Notes: generated by a model not told the origin, from the sequence alone. 64,000 nucleotides of DNA from Amycolatopsis nivea (GCF_004522235.1 NZ_SDLT01000024.1:84396-148395); one strand, 5' to 3'. Positions 24,480 through 33,444 are shown, counted from the first letter of the stretch. Program-made: numbers and translations.

Positions 24480-24509
24480 GACGGCCGCGGGTTCGGGCCC
24501 GCGGCCGTC
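24480..24509. terminator. Bidirectional terminator hairpin between convergent genes
   Basis: GACGGCCGCGGG, loop TTCGGG, CCCGCGGCCGTC: a perfect 12-bp stem directly between the dehydrogenase stop (24473) and the TPR gene stop (24508), touching the last bases of the TPR gene. No long T-run. Confidence 0.75.
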
Positions 24510-25572
24510 AGCACTCCTTCAGCCAGCCGGTTGCCTGGACGGTGCGCGGATGGGCATCGCCGAAAACCGCTTTGAAGCCGGACACCACGGCTTCCAGCTC
24601 GGCCACAGCACCCATTCGGTCGCCGCGTTGGGCGGCGGCTCGGGCCAGTGTCGCGCGGAGGCCGAGTACCACGGGGTGTCCGGCTGGCCAGGCACCGGCG
24701 GCCAGCACGGTTCGCGCGGAGTGCTCCGCTTCGTCCAGGTTGCCGCTCTCGACGCAGGCTTGCGCGAGGGTGCCGCGCAGGAGCAGCGCGCCTCGGCCTC
24801 GCGCTTCAACCAGAAGCTCGCGGAGCAGGTCGGCTGCCTCGGCGGCTTGCCCCGCTTTCAGCAGCACGGTCGCCAGGCTTTCCGCCAGAGCTTGCCGCTT
24901 CCCGTACAACTCGCGCAGCGGAGCGATCGCCGCCTCCGGATCCCCGGTTTCGGCTTGCACCACCAAACGGAGACCGCGGATCGCGTCCCGTTGCTCGTCG
25001 GTCTCGCAGAGCGCATCCTCGTCCGACAGCAATTGTTCGACTGCCTCGTAGCGGTTGAGTGCGCGCAGCAGGGCGATCTTCCGCCGTCGTCCGGCTTTCG
25101 TCCGAAGGTGCGCCGGGCCGAGTTCAGCCGCGCAGTAGCCGACATGCGCGTCCAGGACCGCCAGCGCGTCTTCGTACTGCGCCGCCACGGCATAGGCTTC
25201 CGCGAGGAACAGCTGGGTCTTGAAGGTCGCGGGCTGGCGCGCGCCCCACGTTTCCTCGAACAGCTCCGCGGTGCGTTCCAGCAGCGGGATCGCCTCTGCC
25301 GGACGGCCCTGCGACGTCTGGCACCACGCCAGATTCGCCCACGCGGCAAGGGTGTTCGGCTCGCGCGGACCGAAGACGTCCGTCAACGCGGGCACCAGGT
25401 CCGCGTAGTGCCGTTCGGCGGCGGGCCAGTCCTCGTTCTTGACCAGCGACTGACCCAGCAGAAGCCGCCTACGCAGGTTCGGCACGCTGTTCGGGTTGCG
25501 CGCCTTCGCGAGGGCGGACTGCAGCGCGGCGACCTCGTCGGCCGGCTCTGGCTTCGTGCGGAAGAGTCCCAC
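24508..25572 (-). CDS. Tetratricopeptide-repeat protein
   Basis: A 354-residue helical-repeat protein. Several TPR units can be recognised by the W/L-G-Y/F-A-P spacing: 'AALQSALAKA', 'YADLVPALTDVFG', 'AAWANLAWCQTSQGR', 'LFLAEAYAVAAQYEDALAVL', 'ELLVEARGRGALLLRGTL', 'LDEAEHSARTVLAAG' and 'AELEAVVSGFKAVFGDAHPRT'. It is therefore likely an interaction scaffold; no catalytic or DNA-binding domain is attached. It resembles the repeat-only actinomycete proteins related to AfsR-type TPR modules. A remnant of a similar C-terminus lies just upstream. Its role is unknown. Confidence 0.8.
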   Translation of the reverse strand: MGLFRTKPEPADEVAALQSALAKARNPNSVPNLRRRLLLGQSLVKNEDWPAAERHYADLVPALTDVFGPREPNTLAAWANLAWCQTSQGRPAEAIPLLERTAELFEETWGARQPATFKTQLFLAEAYAVAAQYEDALAVLDAHVGYCAAELGPAHLRTKAGRRRKIALLRALNRYEAVEQLLSDEDALCETDEQRDAIRGLRLVVQAETGDPEAAIAPLRELYGKRQALAESLATVLLKAGQAAEAADLLRELLVEARGRGALLLRGTLAQACVESGNLDEAEHSARTVLAAGAWPAGHPVVLGLRATLARAAAQRGDRMGAVAELEAVVSGFKAVFGDAHPRTVQATGWLKEC

Positions 25573-25597
25573 TTGGACAGTCTGCCTGCTGCGCCGT

Positions 25598-25705
25598 TCA
25601 ATCCTCCGTCAACCACCCGGATGCTTCGACGGCATCCGGATGCTTCGGACCAAACGCCTCCGCAAGCAGCAGCCGTGGCCGGGCCATCAGGGCTGCCCCG
25701 CGAAC
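25598..25705 (-). pseudogene. Stranded 3' end of a second TPR gene
   Basis: Read on the minus strand this segment encodes 'LLLAEAFGPKHPDAVEASGWLTED' in two pieces ('LLLAEAFGPKHPDA' and 'VEASGWLTED') and a TGA at 25600-25598. The complete TPR gene next door ends 'VFGDAHPRT'-'VQATGWLKEC', so this is the C-terminal remnant of a paralogue or a duplicated gene end. No upstream body of such a gene is present. It lies in the 238-bp gap between the TPR gene and the fadA operon. Confidence 0.7.
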
Positions 25706-25747
25706 CCGGGAGTGTGCCGTCCCCCACTCGACCGGGCCACTCCCCTG

Positions 25748-25763
25748 GTTACCCACCGGTAAC
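25748..25763. promoter_or_regulatory. Inverted repeat upstream of fadA, possible operator
   Basis: GTTACC-CACC-GGTAAC is a 6-4-6 inverted repeat 48 bp before the fadA start, in the only non-coding DNA in front of the operon. It resembles a TetR-type operator by size; the regulator is unknown. A TAGGGT at 25770 could be a -10 element. Confidence 0.4.
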
Positions 25764-25810
25764 AAGGGCTAGGGTGCGGGACAGGAACACTCTCGACTTC
25801 AGGAGCATTC

Positions 25811-27055
25811 GTGGCCGCACCAGCAACGCCGCCGCTCGCGCCCACCGCGCGAGGGGTGCGCAATGTCGTCTTCGTCGAAGGGGTACGCACGCCCTTCGGC
25901 AAGGCGGGCGACAAGGGCATGTACGCCGGGACCCGGGCGGACGACCTCGTCGTCAACGCCATCCGCGAGCTGCTGCGGCGGCATCCGGAGCTGCCGCCCG
26001 AGCGAGTGGACGAGGTGGCGATCGCCGCGACGACGCAGATCGGCGACCAGGGCCTGACCATCGGCCGCACCGCCGCGCTGCTCGCCGGGCTGCCGAAGTC
26101 CGTGCCGGGCTTCGCGATCGACCGGATGTGCGCGGGCGCGATGACCGCGGTGACCACCACCGCGAGCGGCATCGGCTTCGGCGCGTACGACATCGCCATC
26201 GCGGGCGGCGTCGAACACATGGGCCGCCACCCGATGGGCGAGGGCGTCGACCCGAACCCGCGGATCGTCGCGGACAAGCTGGTCGACCCGACCGCGCTCG
26301 TGATGGGCCAGACCGCGGAGAACCTGCACGACCGCTTCCCGGAGATCACCAAGGAGCGCACGGACGCGTTCGCCGCGCGCAGCCAGGAGCGCTACGCCGA
26401 GGCCGTGAAGACCGGCAAGATCGGGCCGGAGCTGGTTCCGGTCGCCACGCGCAGCAAGGAACTGGGCTGGGGCCTCGCGACCGAGGACGAGCCGCCGCGC
26501 CCGGGCACGACCGTCGAGCAGCTGGCGAAGCTGAAGACGCCGTTCCGCCCGCACGGCCGGATCACCGCGGGCAACGCGGCCGGGCTGAACGACGGCGCCA
26601 CCGCGGCGATCCTCGCCGACGAGGACACCGCGCGCGAGCTGGGCCTGCCGATCGGGATGCGGCTGGTCGGCTACTCGTTCGCGGGCGTCGAGCCGGAGGT
26701 CATGGGCATCGGCCCGGTGCCTGCCACCGAGAAGCTGTTCAAGCGCACCGGCCTGTCCATCGACGACATCGGCCTGTTCGAGATCAACGAGGCGTTCGCG
26801 GTGCAGGTGCTCGCGTTCCTCGACCACTTCGGCATCGCCGACGACGACCCGCGGGTCAACCAGTGGGGCGGCGCGATCGCGTGCGGCCACCCGCTGGCCT
26901 CGTCCGGCGTGCGGCTGATGACGCAGCTGGCGCGCCAGTTCGCCGAGCGCCCCGACGTGCGCTACGGCCTCACCACGATGTGCATCGGCATCGGCATGGG
27001 CGGCACCGTGATCTGGGAAAACCCGGCCTACAACGGCTCTGAGGGGGCGAAGTAA
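25811..27055 (+). CDS. fadA: Acetyl-CoA acetyltransferase / 3-ketoacyl-CoA thiolase (FadA)
   Basis: A 414-residue thiolase that splits 3-ketoacyl-CoA to acetyl-CoA and a shortened acyl-CoA, working with the next gene product. The nucleophile Cys is in 'IDRMCAGAMTA', the loop 'INEAFAVQVLAF' carries the Asn-Glu-Ala-Phe motif, and the catalytic His and second Cys are in 'GGAIACGHPLASSG' and 'TTMCIGIGMG'. The GTG start at 25811 follows AGGAG. Its stop shares one base with the ATG of fadB (TAATG), so the proteins are coupled, as expected for the alpha2-beta2 trifunctional complex seen in mycobacteria (Rv0859-Rv0860 type). Confidence 0.95.
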   Translation: MAAPATPPLAPTARGVRNVVFVEGVRTPFGKAGDKGMYAGTRADDLVVNAIRELLRRHPELPPERVDEVAIAATTQIGDQGLTIGRTAALLAGLPKSVPGFAIDRMCAGAMTAVTTTASGIGFGAYDIAIAGGVEHMGRHPMGEGVDPNPRIVADKLVDPTALVMGQTAENLHDRFPEITKERTDAFAARSQERYAEAVKTGKIGPELVPVATRSKELGWGLATEDEPPRPGTTVEQLAKLKTPFRPHGRITAGNAAGLNDGATAAILADEDTARELGLPIGMRLVGYSFAGVEPEVMGIGPVPATEKLFKRTGLSIDDIGLFEINEAFAVQVLAFLDHFGIADDDPRVNQWGGAIACGHPLASSGVRLMTQLARQFAERPDVRYGLTTMCIGIGMGGTVIWENPAYNGSEGAK

Positions 27056-29163
27056 TGACTTTCACCGCTGAAGAGGCGAAGGCCGCGTTCCCGGACGAGG
27101 TCGTGACCAACGCCGTCACGAACCTGGTCAAGGTCCCGGGGCTGGACAAGCCGGTCGCACTGATCACGTTGGACAACGGCCACGACCACACGCGGCCGAA
27201 CACCTTCGGCCCGCAGGGTCTCGTCGCGCTGAACACCGCGCTGGACGAGGCGTTCGCCGCCGAGCCCGCCGCGATCGCGGTCACCGGCAAGCCCTTCATT
27301 TTCGCCGTCGGCGCGGACCTTTCCGGCGTCGAAGCGGTGTCGGACCCGAAGCTGGCGCGCGAGATCGCGCAGACCGGGCACGACGTGTTCCGCCGGCTCA
27401 CCGAGTCGAAGATCCCGACGTTCGGGTTCGTCAACGGCGCGGTGATGGGCGGCGGGCTCGAACTCGCGCTGTCCTGCCACTACCGGACGCTGTCGGAGAA
27501 CACCGCGGCGATCGCGTTCCCCGAGGTGTTCCTCGGCCTGTTCCCGGGCTGGGGCGGCACGCAGCTGCTGCCGAACCTCATCGGCCCGGACGCCGCCGTC
27601 ACCGTGATCATCGAGAACGCGCTGGCGCAGAACAAGATGCTGAACGTGCGCAAGGCCGCCGAACTCGGCATCGTCGACGAGGTCTTCGGTTCCGCGGACT
27701 ACCTCGAGCAGTCGCTGCTGTGGCTGGCCAAGGTGGTCAACGGCGAGATCACCCCGGCTCGCCGGGAAATCGACCGCGGCGCGGAGTGGGACGCGGCCAT
27801 CGCACGGGCCAAGTCCATCGTGGACGGTCGCACGCACGGTGCGTCGCCGGGCGCGACCAAGGCCGTCGAACTGCTGGAGCTGGCGCGGGAGAACGACCTC
27901 GACCGCGGTTACGCGGCGGAGACCGACGGGCTCGCCGAACTGCTGATGTCGGACGTGCTGCGCGCCGGGCTGTACTCGTTCAACCTGGTCAACAAGCGGG
28001 CGAAGCGGCCGGCCGGTGCGCCGGACAAGTCGTTGGCGCGCAAGGTGAACAAGGTCGGCATCGTCGGCGCGGGCCTGATGGCCAGCCAACTGGCGCTGCT
28101 GTTCGTGCGCCGCCTCAAGGTGCCGGTGGTGCTCACCGACGTCGACCAGGCGCGCATCGACAAGGGCGTCGGCTATGTCCACGAGGAGATCGACAAGCTT
28201 CTGGCCAAGAAGCGCGTGTCCCCGGACGGCGCGAACCGCCTGAAGGCGCTCGTCACCGGCTCGCTCGACAAGGCCGCGTTCGCCGACGCGGACTTCGTGA
28301 TCGAGGCCGTGTTCGAGGAGCTGGGCGTGAAGCAGCAGGTGTTCGCCGAGCTGGAGCAGCACGTCTCCCCCGAGGCGATCCTGGCCACGAACACCTCGTC
28401 GCTGTCGATCACCGCGATGGCGTCGAAGCTGCAGCACCCGGAGCGCGTGGTCGGCTTCCACTTCTTCAACCCGGTGGCCGTGCTGCCGCTGCTGGAGATC
28501 GTGCGCGGCGAGAAGACCGACGACGCGGCGTTGGCGACGGCGTTCTCGGTCGGCAAGCAGCTGAAGAAGTCGAGCGTGCTGGTGAAGGACGCGACGGCGT
28601 TCGTCGTGAACCGGCTGCTGCTGCGCTTCCTCGGCGAGGTGCTGGTGGCGGTGGACGAGGGCACGCCGTTCGACGTGGCCGACTCCGCGCTCGAGCCGCT
28701 CGGCCTGCCGATGTCGCCGCTGAACCTGATGCAGCTCGTCGGCCCGGCCATCGCGCTGCACGTCGGCGAGACGCTGCACGGCTCGTTCCCGGACCGCTTC
28801 ACCGTGAGCGAGAACCTGGACAAGTTCGTGAAGGCGGGCAAGAAGGGCGTCTGGACCTGGGACGCGACCGGCACGCCGTCGGTCGACCCGGAGGTCGCCG
28901 CACTGTGGACGCAGGGCGACCAGCCGTCCACCGCCGAGCAGGTCCGCGACCGCGCGCTGAACGCGATCGCCGAAGAAGTCCGGATCATGCTCGACGAAGG
29001 CGTGGTCGCGGAGGCCCAGGACATCGACCTGTGCCTGATCCTCGGCGCGGGCTGGCCGTTCTGGCTGGGCGGCATCACGCCGTACCTCGACCGGGCGGGC
29101 GTGTCCGAGCGGGTCAACGGCAAGCCGTTCCTCTCCCAGGGAGTCGCTTCAGTTCCGGCGTAA
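27055..29163 (+). CDS. fadB: Fatty-acid oxidation multifunctional protein (enoyl-CoA hydratase + 3-hydroxyacyl-CoA dehydrogenase)
   Basis: A 702-residue beta-oxidation alpha subunit. The crotonase domain is about 15-290, with the oxyanion loop 'FVNGAVMGGGLELALSCHYR' split between 'NGAVMGGG' and 'AFPEVFLGLFPGWGGTQ' (catalytic Glu). The NAD domain begins near 325 ('KVGIVGAGLMASQLALLF') with 'FVIEAVFEELGVKQQVF', and the catalytic His is in 'VVGFHFFNPVAVLPLLE'. The C-terminal HAD domain completes the protein. It hydrates enoyl-CoA and oxidises 3-hydroxyacyl-CoA, passing the product to FadA. A strong terminator follows directly. Confidence 0.95.
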   Translation: MTFTAEEAKAAFPDEVVTNAVTNLVKVPGLDKPVALITLDNGHDHTRPNTFGPQGLVALNTALDEAFAAEPAAIAVTGKPFIFAVGADLSGVEAVSDPKLAREIAQTGHDVFRRLTESKIPTFGFVNGAVMGGGLELALSCHYRTLSENTAAIAFPEVFLGLFPGWGGTQLLPNLIGPDAAVTVIIENALAQNKMLNVRKAAELGIVDEVFGSADYLEQSLLWLAKVVNGEITPARREIDRGAEWDAAIARAKSIVDGRTHGASPGATKAVELLELARENDLDRGYAAETDGLAELLMSDVLRAGLYSFNLVNKRAKRPAGAPDKSLARKVNKVGIVGAGLMASQLALLFVRRLKVPVVLTDVDQARIDKGVGYVHEEIDKLLAKKRVSPDGANRLKALVTGSLDKAAFADADFVIEAVFEELGVKQQVFAELEQHVSPEAILATNTSSLSITAMASKLQHPERVVGFHFFNPVAVLPLLEIVRGEKTDDAALATAFSVGKQLKKSSVLVKDATAFVVNRLLLRFLGEVLVAVDEGTPFDVADSALEPLGLPMSPLNLMQLVGPAIALHVGETLHGSFPDRFTVSENLDKFVKAGKKGVWTWDATGTPSVDPEVAALWTQGDQPSTAEQVRDRALNAIAEEVRIMLDEGVVAEAQDIDLCLILGAGWPFWLGGITPYLDRAGVSERVNGKPFLSQGVASVPA

Positions 29164-29168
29164 CGCCT

Positions 29169-29207
29169 CGGCGGAGCCGCCCTGTTCCATGCAGGGCGGC
29201 TCCGCCG
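29169..29207 (+). terminator. 16-bp perfect hairpin after fadB
   Basis: Arms 29169-29184 and 29192-29207 are exact reverse complements (16 bp) around the 7-nt loop TTCCATG, 5 bp after the fadB stop. The stem is very strong; no T-run follows. Confidence 0.8.
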
Positions 29208-29308
29208 TGAACCCGGACACATCGAGCGCTTCGTGACCTTCTGAGCACCAGCCGTTCACCACTGCCCCATAGCGTCCTGCCGAATCATCGGAGCAGGTCA
29301 GGAGCAGG

Positions 29309-30922
29309 ATGAACAGCACGAACCCGGACGGCGTCGGCCGTCGCGGATTCCTCAAGCGCGCGGGACTGGCCGGCGCGGTCGCGGCCGGGGTCCCGGTGCT
29401 CGCCTCGGGCCAGGCCGACGCGGCGGGCCTCGATCTGGGGCTCGACCTCGGGATCGATCTCGACTGGCTGTTCGGCCGCCGCTACCAGTGGGTCGTCGGC
29501 GATCACCACACGCACAGCCAGTACTCGTACGACGCGATGTACACCATCGACCGGATCGCGTCCGGCGCGCGCGAGCACGGCGCGAAGTGGATCGTTTTCA
29601 CTGATCACGGGCACGCGACGCACGAGAAGTCGTCGGTGGAGCCGACCAGCCGCGACGTGCTCGCCGCGCAGCGGAGGCATCCGGATCTGCTGCTGTGGCA
29701 AGGCATGGAGTGGAACGTGCCGGGCGCAGAGCACGCGACGCTGTTCTTCCAGGCCGGACGCGACCAGGCCACCGTGCTGCGCGAGTTCGAGCGCGGCTTC
29801 GACTGGCGGCTGACGGGTTCCGAATCGTCCAGCCCGGAGCACGAAGCGTTGGCGCTCAAGGGTTTGCGGTGGCTTGCCGAGCAGGAACGCAAGCGCCGGA
29901 TCCACGCACCAGTCGTGCTGATCAACCACCCGCTGCGCAACGGCCGCGTGTCGCCGCACGAACTGCGCAACTACCGCGACACCGCACCCGGAATCGTGAT
30001 CGGCATGGAAGGCGCGCCCGGCGCGCAGGCGGACGGATTCCCCAAGCCGCAAGGCAATGGCGGTGCGCGAGGCGGCTACGCCAACAATCCCGGCGCGGAC
30101 TCGTGGCCCGGCTTCCCCGCCGAGGCGTACCGCACGTTCGGCGGCTGGGACTGGACCACGGCGAAGGTCGGCGGGCTGTGGGACTCCCTGCTGGCCGAAG
30201 GAAAACCGTGGTGGATCACCACGAACTCCGATTCGCACTACAACCGCGGCGACCAGCTGGTGCGCCCGGCGGTGCCGGACGGCTGGTACGAGCAGACCGG
30301 CAAGTACCCGGACCCGGTCGACAGCGGGGTCCCGCAATTGTCCGCGCCGTACGCGGATTTCTACCCCGGCGAGTTCAGCCGCACCGTGGTCGGCGTGTCC
30401 CGGCCGGGCTTCGAGGGCGTGCTGGAAGGCCTGCGCGCGGGCCGGATTTGGCTGTCCCACGGCGGTCTGGTGCAACAGCTGGAAGTCGGCGTGCACGGCA
30501 GCGGCGACTGCGCGACGTTCGGCGGTCGGCTGCGCGTGCGCCGGGGCTCGACGGTGATGGTCGTTGTTTCCGCGGTGACCGCATACCGGCCGAACGGGTC
30601 GGGTTCGGTGCCGCGCCTAGGCCGGCTGGACCTGATCTCGGGCCCGGTCACCGGCCCGGCGGCGGATCGCGACACGATAACTGCGCCGGGTACGCGAGTG
30701 GTCGAGTCGTTCACACCTTCGCGCGGCTACGCGGGACGGCGGGTGACGTTCAAACACACGTTCCGCAACGTGCGGGAGCCGTTCTACGTCCGGGTGCGCG
30801 GGACGGACGGGAAGCGGCACGTCGCGGGCGGGATCGAGCCGGCGGTGGACGTGATCGGGCAGGCGAATCCGTACGAAGACCTGTGGCTGTACGGGAACCC
30901 CACGTTCGTCGACGTCCACTGA
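29309..30922 (+). CDS. Tat-exported PHP-domain metallo-phosphoesterase-like protein
   Basis: A 537-residue exported protein. The N-terminus is a twin-arginine signal ('GRRGFLKRAGLAGAVAAGV') ending near 'ASGQADA'. The PHP metal site starts 'VGDHHTHSQYSYDA' and continues with 'VFTDHGHATHE', 'WQGMEWNV', 'VVLINHPLRN' and 'TTNSDSHYNRGD', supplying the His, Asp and Glu ligands of a trinuclear site. The last 180 residues form beta-rich material ('LEVGVHGSGDCATFGGRLRV'). A role in hydrolysing phosphodiesters outside the cell is likely; the substrate is unknown. It begins at an ATG after CAGGAGCAGG. Confidence 0.85.
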   Translation: MNSTNPDGVGRRGFLKRAGLAGAVAAGVPVLASGQADAAGLDLGLDLGIDLDWLFGRRYQWVVGDHHTHSQYSYDAMYTIDRIASGAREHGAKWIVFTDHGHATHEKSSVEPTSRDVLAAQRRHPDLLLWQGMEWNVPGAEHATLFFQAGRDQATVLREFERGFDWRLTGSESSSPEHEALALKGLRWLAEQERKRRIHAPVVLINHPLRNGRVSPHELRNYRDTAPGIVIGMEGAPGAQADGFPKPQGNGGARGGYANNPGADSWPGFPAEAYRTFGGWDWTTAKVGGLWDSLLAEGKPWWITTNSDSHYNRGDQLVRPAVPDGWYEQTGKYPDPVDSGVPQLSAPYADFYPGEFSRTVVGVSRPGFEGVLEGLRAGRIWLSHGGLVQQLEVGVHGSGDCATFGGRLRVRRGSTVMVVVSAVTAYRPNGSGSVPRLGRLDLISGPVTGPAADRDTITAPGTRVVESFTPSRGYAGRRVTFKHTFRNVREPFYVRVRGTDGKRHVAGGIEPAVDVIGQANPYEDLWLYGNPTFVDVH

Positions 30923-30934
30923 GGACAGTCAGGA

Positions 30935-30956
30935 AGGCGCGGTTCCGGCCGCGCCT
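30935..30956. terminator. Bidirectional hairpin between convergent genes
   Basis: AGGCGCGG, loop TTCCGG, CCGCGCCT: an 8-bp perfect stem in the 47 bp between the PHP gene stop and the MFS gene stop. Confidence 0.65.
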
Positions 30957-30969
30957 GCCTGCTCAGCCG

Positions 30970-32286
30970 TCACTCCGGGAGATCCCGGCCTTTCCCCTCT
31001 CGGGTGCACAGCACCGCCGCCAGACAGACGACAAGCGCCCCGATCCACACCACGCCCAGCAGCGTCGTCCCGCCGCCCGCCGTCAGGACCAGGCTGGCGG
31101 CGATCGCCGGGGTGAAGCCCGCCCACAGGGTCGAGGCGCCTTGGTAGCACAGGGAAGCTCCGGTGAACCGCACCCGGGTCGGGAACAGTTCGGCGAGGAA
31201 CGCCGCGTACGGACCGAGAACGACGCCCTGGAGCCCCTGCCCGACGGCCACCGCCACGGCGTAACCGAGCGCCGACCCGCTGCCGACGAGACGCAGCATC
31301 GGGAAGGCGAACGCCATCATGGCGACGATCCCGGCGATCATCACGGGTTTGCGGCCCACCCGGTCCGAGAGCAGCGCACTGCCCACGGTGGCGCCGAACA
31401 TGAGGACCGCCGCCCAGGTCTTGGCGTTGAGCACGGCGGTGCGGTCGGCTCCGTGGCCCACCGCGAAATCGACCGCCCACATCGTGGCGATGCCCATCAT
31501 GCCGAACATGGCCAGCCCGGCGAACAGGCCGAGGACGACCTGGCGGGAGTGCCCGGCGAACACCTCCGCCAGCGGCATCCGGCGTTCCGCCGCCTCGGCC
31601 TGGAACTGCCGGAACAGCGGGCTTTCCTCGACCGAGGACCGCACCCACAGCCCGACCGCGACCAGCACGAGGCTGAGCAGGAAGGGGATCCGCCATCCCC
31701 AGCTGAGGAAACTCCGGTCCGGCAGCAGGCTGGCGAGCGTCACCGCGCCGCTGGCCAGCACGGCGCCCGCGGGGCCGCCCAGGTTGGCGAAGCTGGCGGC
31801 GAACCCGCGTTTGCCGCCGGGCGCGTGTTCGAGCGCGATGGTCATCGCTCCGCCCCATTCGCCGCCGACGGCGAAGCCTTGCAGCACCCGCAGCACGATC
31901 AGCAGCGCCGGTGCGGCCGCGCCGATCTGGGCGCTCGACGGGAGCAGCCCGATCAGCGTGGTGGCCAGGCCCATCGTCAGCATCGACACGACCAGCACGC
32001 GTTTGCGGCCGAGCCGGTCGCCGAAGTGCCCGAAGACGATCCCGCCGAGCGGGCGCGCGGCATAGCCCGCCGCGAGGGTGCCGAAGGAGGCGAAGGCGGC
32101 GAGACCGGGTCCCAGGCCGGTGAAGAAGACGTGCCCGAACACGATCGCGGCGGCGGTCGCGTAGAGCACGAAATCGTAGAATTCGATGGCGCTGCCCAGA
32201 AAACTGGACGCCAGAACCCGCCGCAGGTGCTTGCGGCCGAGCCCGTCGACGAGAGCGGGTGCCTCTTGGGCGGAGTTCGCGGTCAC
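30970..32286 (-). CDS. MFS transporter of the metabolite:H+ symporter (ShiA/ProP-like) group
   Basis: A 438-residue, 12-helix transporter. The N-terminal 'GSAIEFYDFVLYATAAAIVF' and 'RPLGGIVFGHFGDRLGRKRVL' are the MHS-family markers, and 'GFAVGGEWGGAMTIALEHAP' contains the family's conserved Gly-rich helix. It is therefore expected to import an organic acid, betaine or similar solute with protons. The GTG at 32286 overlaps the stop of the upstream hydrolase gene (GTGA), so the pair is one operon, and the imported solute may be the product or substrate of that hydrolase. Confidence 0.9.
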   Translation of the reverse strand: MTANSAQEAPALVDGLGRKHLRRVLASSFLGSAIEFYDFVLYATAAAIVFGHVFFTGLGPGLAAFASFGTLAAGYAARPLGGIVFGHFGDRLGRKRVLVVSMLTMGLATTLIGLLPSSAQIGAAAPALLIVLRVLQGFAVGGEWGGAMTIALEHAPGGKRGFAASFANLGGPAGAVLASGAVTLASLLPDRSFLSWGWRIPFLLSLVLVAVGLWVRSSVEESPLFRQFQAEAAERRMPLAEVFAGHSRQVVLGLFAGLAMFGMMGIATMWAVDFAVGHGADRTAVLNAKTWAAVLMFGATVGSALLSDRVGRKPVMIAGIVAMMAFAFPMLRLVGSGSALGYAVAVAVGQGLQGVVLGPYAAFLAELFPTRVRFTGASLCYQGASTLWAGFTPAIAASLVLTAGGGTTLLGVVWIGALVVCLAAVLCTREGKGRDLPE

Positions 32287-33350
32287 GCTTCACCGACCGG
32301 CTGCGGGACACGGGATCCGGCCCGCGCGAACCTGATCACCTGCAAGTCGTCGGGCACCAGGACCGGACCGTCGTAGGTGTCCCGCGCGCCACGCCAGATC
32401 GACGGGTCCGCGTCGCCGGGAACGAGGTGGTGCAAGGCCAATGCCCGCGCGCCTGCCTCGGCGGCCACTCTCCCGGCTTGCTGCGGCGAACTGTGCGACT
32501 TGCGGTGGTGCTGCTTCGCCGCGCGCGCGACTTTCGGGTCTTCGTCGGCGTAGCTTCGCTCAACCCAGTCGAAGTCGATCGCTTCGTGCATCAGTAGGTC
32601 GGTGTCTTCGGCCAGCCGGACCAGGTTCTCGCAGTAGGCCGTGTCGCCGGAAATCGTCACCGATCCCCCGTCGGTGTCGAACCGGAACGCGAACGCCGGC
32701 GCGACCGGAGGATGCCGCACGAGCGTCGCGGTGACACGCACGAGTTCGTCCCGGTAGACCTCGAACGGCTCCATTCCGGACGGGCACGGGTTGTCGTTCG
32801 GGTGGTAGCCGATGTCCTGGGGCACCGCGATGTCGCTGGCGGTGAAGAAGCTCAGCGGGGATGGCCGCAGCGAGTCGAGCATGCGGTCGGTCAGGTCGGT
32901 GCTGTAGGCCTGCAACAGCTTCGTCACCATCTCGGCGGTACCGGGCGTCGGGTTGTCCGGGAACGCCGGACGGGGTGCGACGTCCGCGACCGGCGAGACC
33001 GGCGGCAGCGCACCGCGGTTGCCCGGCCCGAGGATCGCGACCGGGCGCTGCCGCGGGCTCCGCATGGACATGAAGCCGAACACGGTCAGCGCCGCCAGGT
33101 CGACGGTGTGGTCGGAATGCAGGTGCGTCAGGAAAACGCCGCGCAGCGACCGGAGCGGGATGCCGGCTCGGCTCAGCTGCTCCCCCGCGCCCTGCCCGCA
33201 GTCGACCAGGTACGCGGTGCCACCCACGACGACCGCGGTGGCGATGCCGGACCGGCGCGGACCGGGGCCGGAGCCCCACCACCTCGGCCCGCCCGCGGTG
33301 CCGAGCGCGACGGCGTACGGCGGGGCGGATTCTGGGGATTCTGGCTGCAT
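32283..33350 (-). CDS. MBL-fold metallo-hydrolase (RNase Z/arylsulfatase-like)
   Basis: A 355-residue metallo-beta-lactamase-fold hydrolase. The metal motif is 'VFLTHLHSDHTVDLAALTVF' (HxHxDH), followed by 'VTISGDTAYCENLVRLAED' (Asp), 'HEAIDFDW' (His) and 'ARALALHHLVPGD' (His). Layout and length resemble the RNase Z/arylsulfatase AtsA-like branch more than glyoxalase II. The ATG at 33350 ('MQPESPESAP') has GGAGG 5 nt upstream; an upstream ATG in frame at 33371 is less well placed. It is the first gene of an operon with the MFS transporter, divergent from a LysR regulator. The physiological substrate is unknown. Confidence 0.85.
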   Translation of the reverse strand: MQPESPESAPPYAVALGTAGGPRWWGSGPGPRRSGIATAVVVGGTAYLVDCGQGAGEQLSRAGIPLRSLRGVFLTHLHSDHTVDLAALTVFGFMSMRSPRQRPVAILGPGNRGALPPVSPVADVAPRPAFPDNPTPGTAEMVTKLLQAYSTDLTDRMLDSLRPSPLSFFTASDIAVPQDIGYHPNDNPCPSGMEPFEVYRDELVRVTATLVRHPPVAPAFAFRFDTDGGSVTISGDTAYCENLVRLAEDTDLLMHEAIDFDWVERSYADEDPKVARAAKQHHRKSHSSPQQAGRVAAEAGARALALHHLVPGDADPSIWRGARDTYDGPVLVPDDLQVIRFARAGSRVPQPVGEA

Positions 33351-33414
33351 GCGGACCTCCACGTTGAGCAAGTCCGGCTCAGTATGGGAGGCTCCCGATC
33401 TCAGGAAAAGCCAT

Positions 33415-33432
33415 AAAAGATGCGGATCTTTT
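33415..33432. promoter_or_regulatory. 7-4-7 inverted repeat between divergent LysR and hydrolase genes
   Basis: AAAAGAT-GCGG-ATCTTTT lies 12 bp before the LysR start and about 65 bp before the hydrolase start. The size fits a LysR-type recognition site (T-N11-A class), so the regulator probably binds here to control both directions. Confidence 0.5.
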
Positions 33433-33444
33433 TAAGAAGAACTG

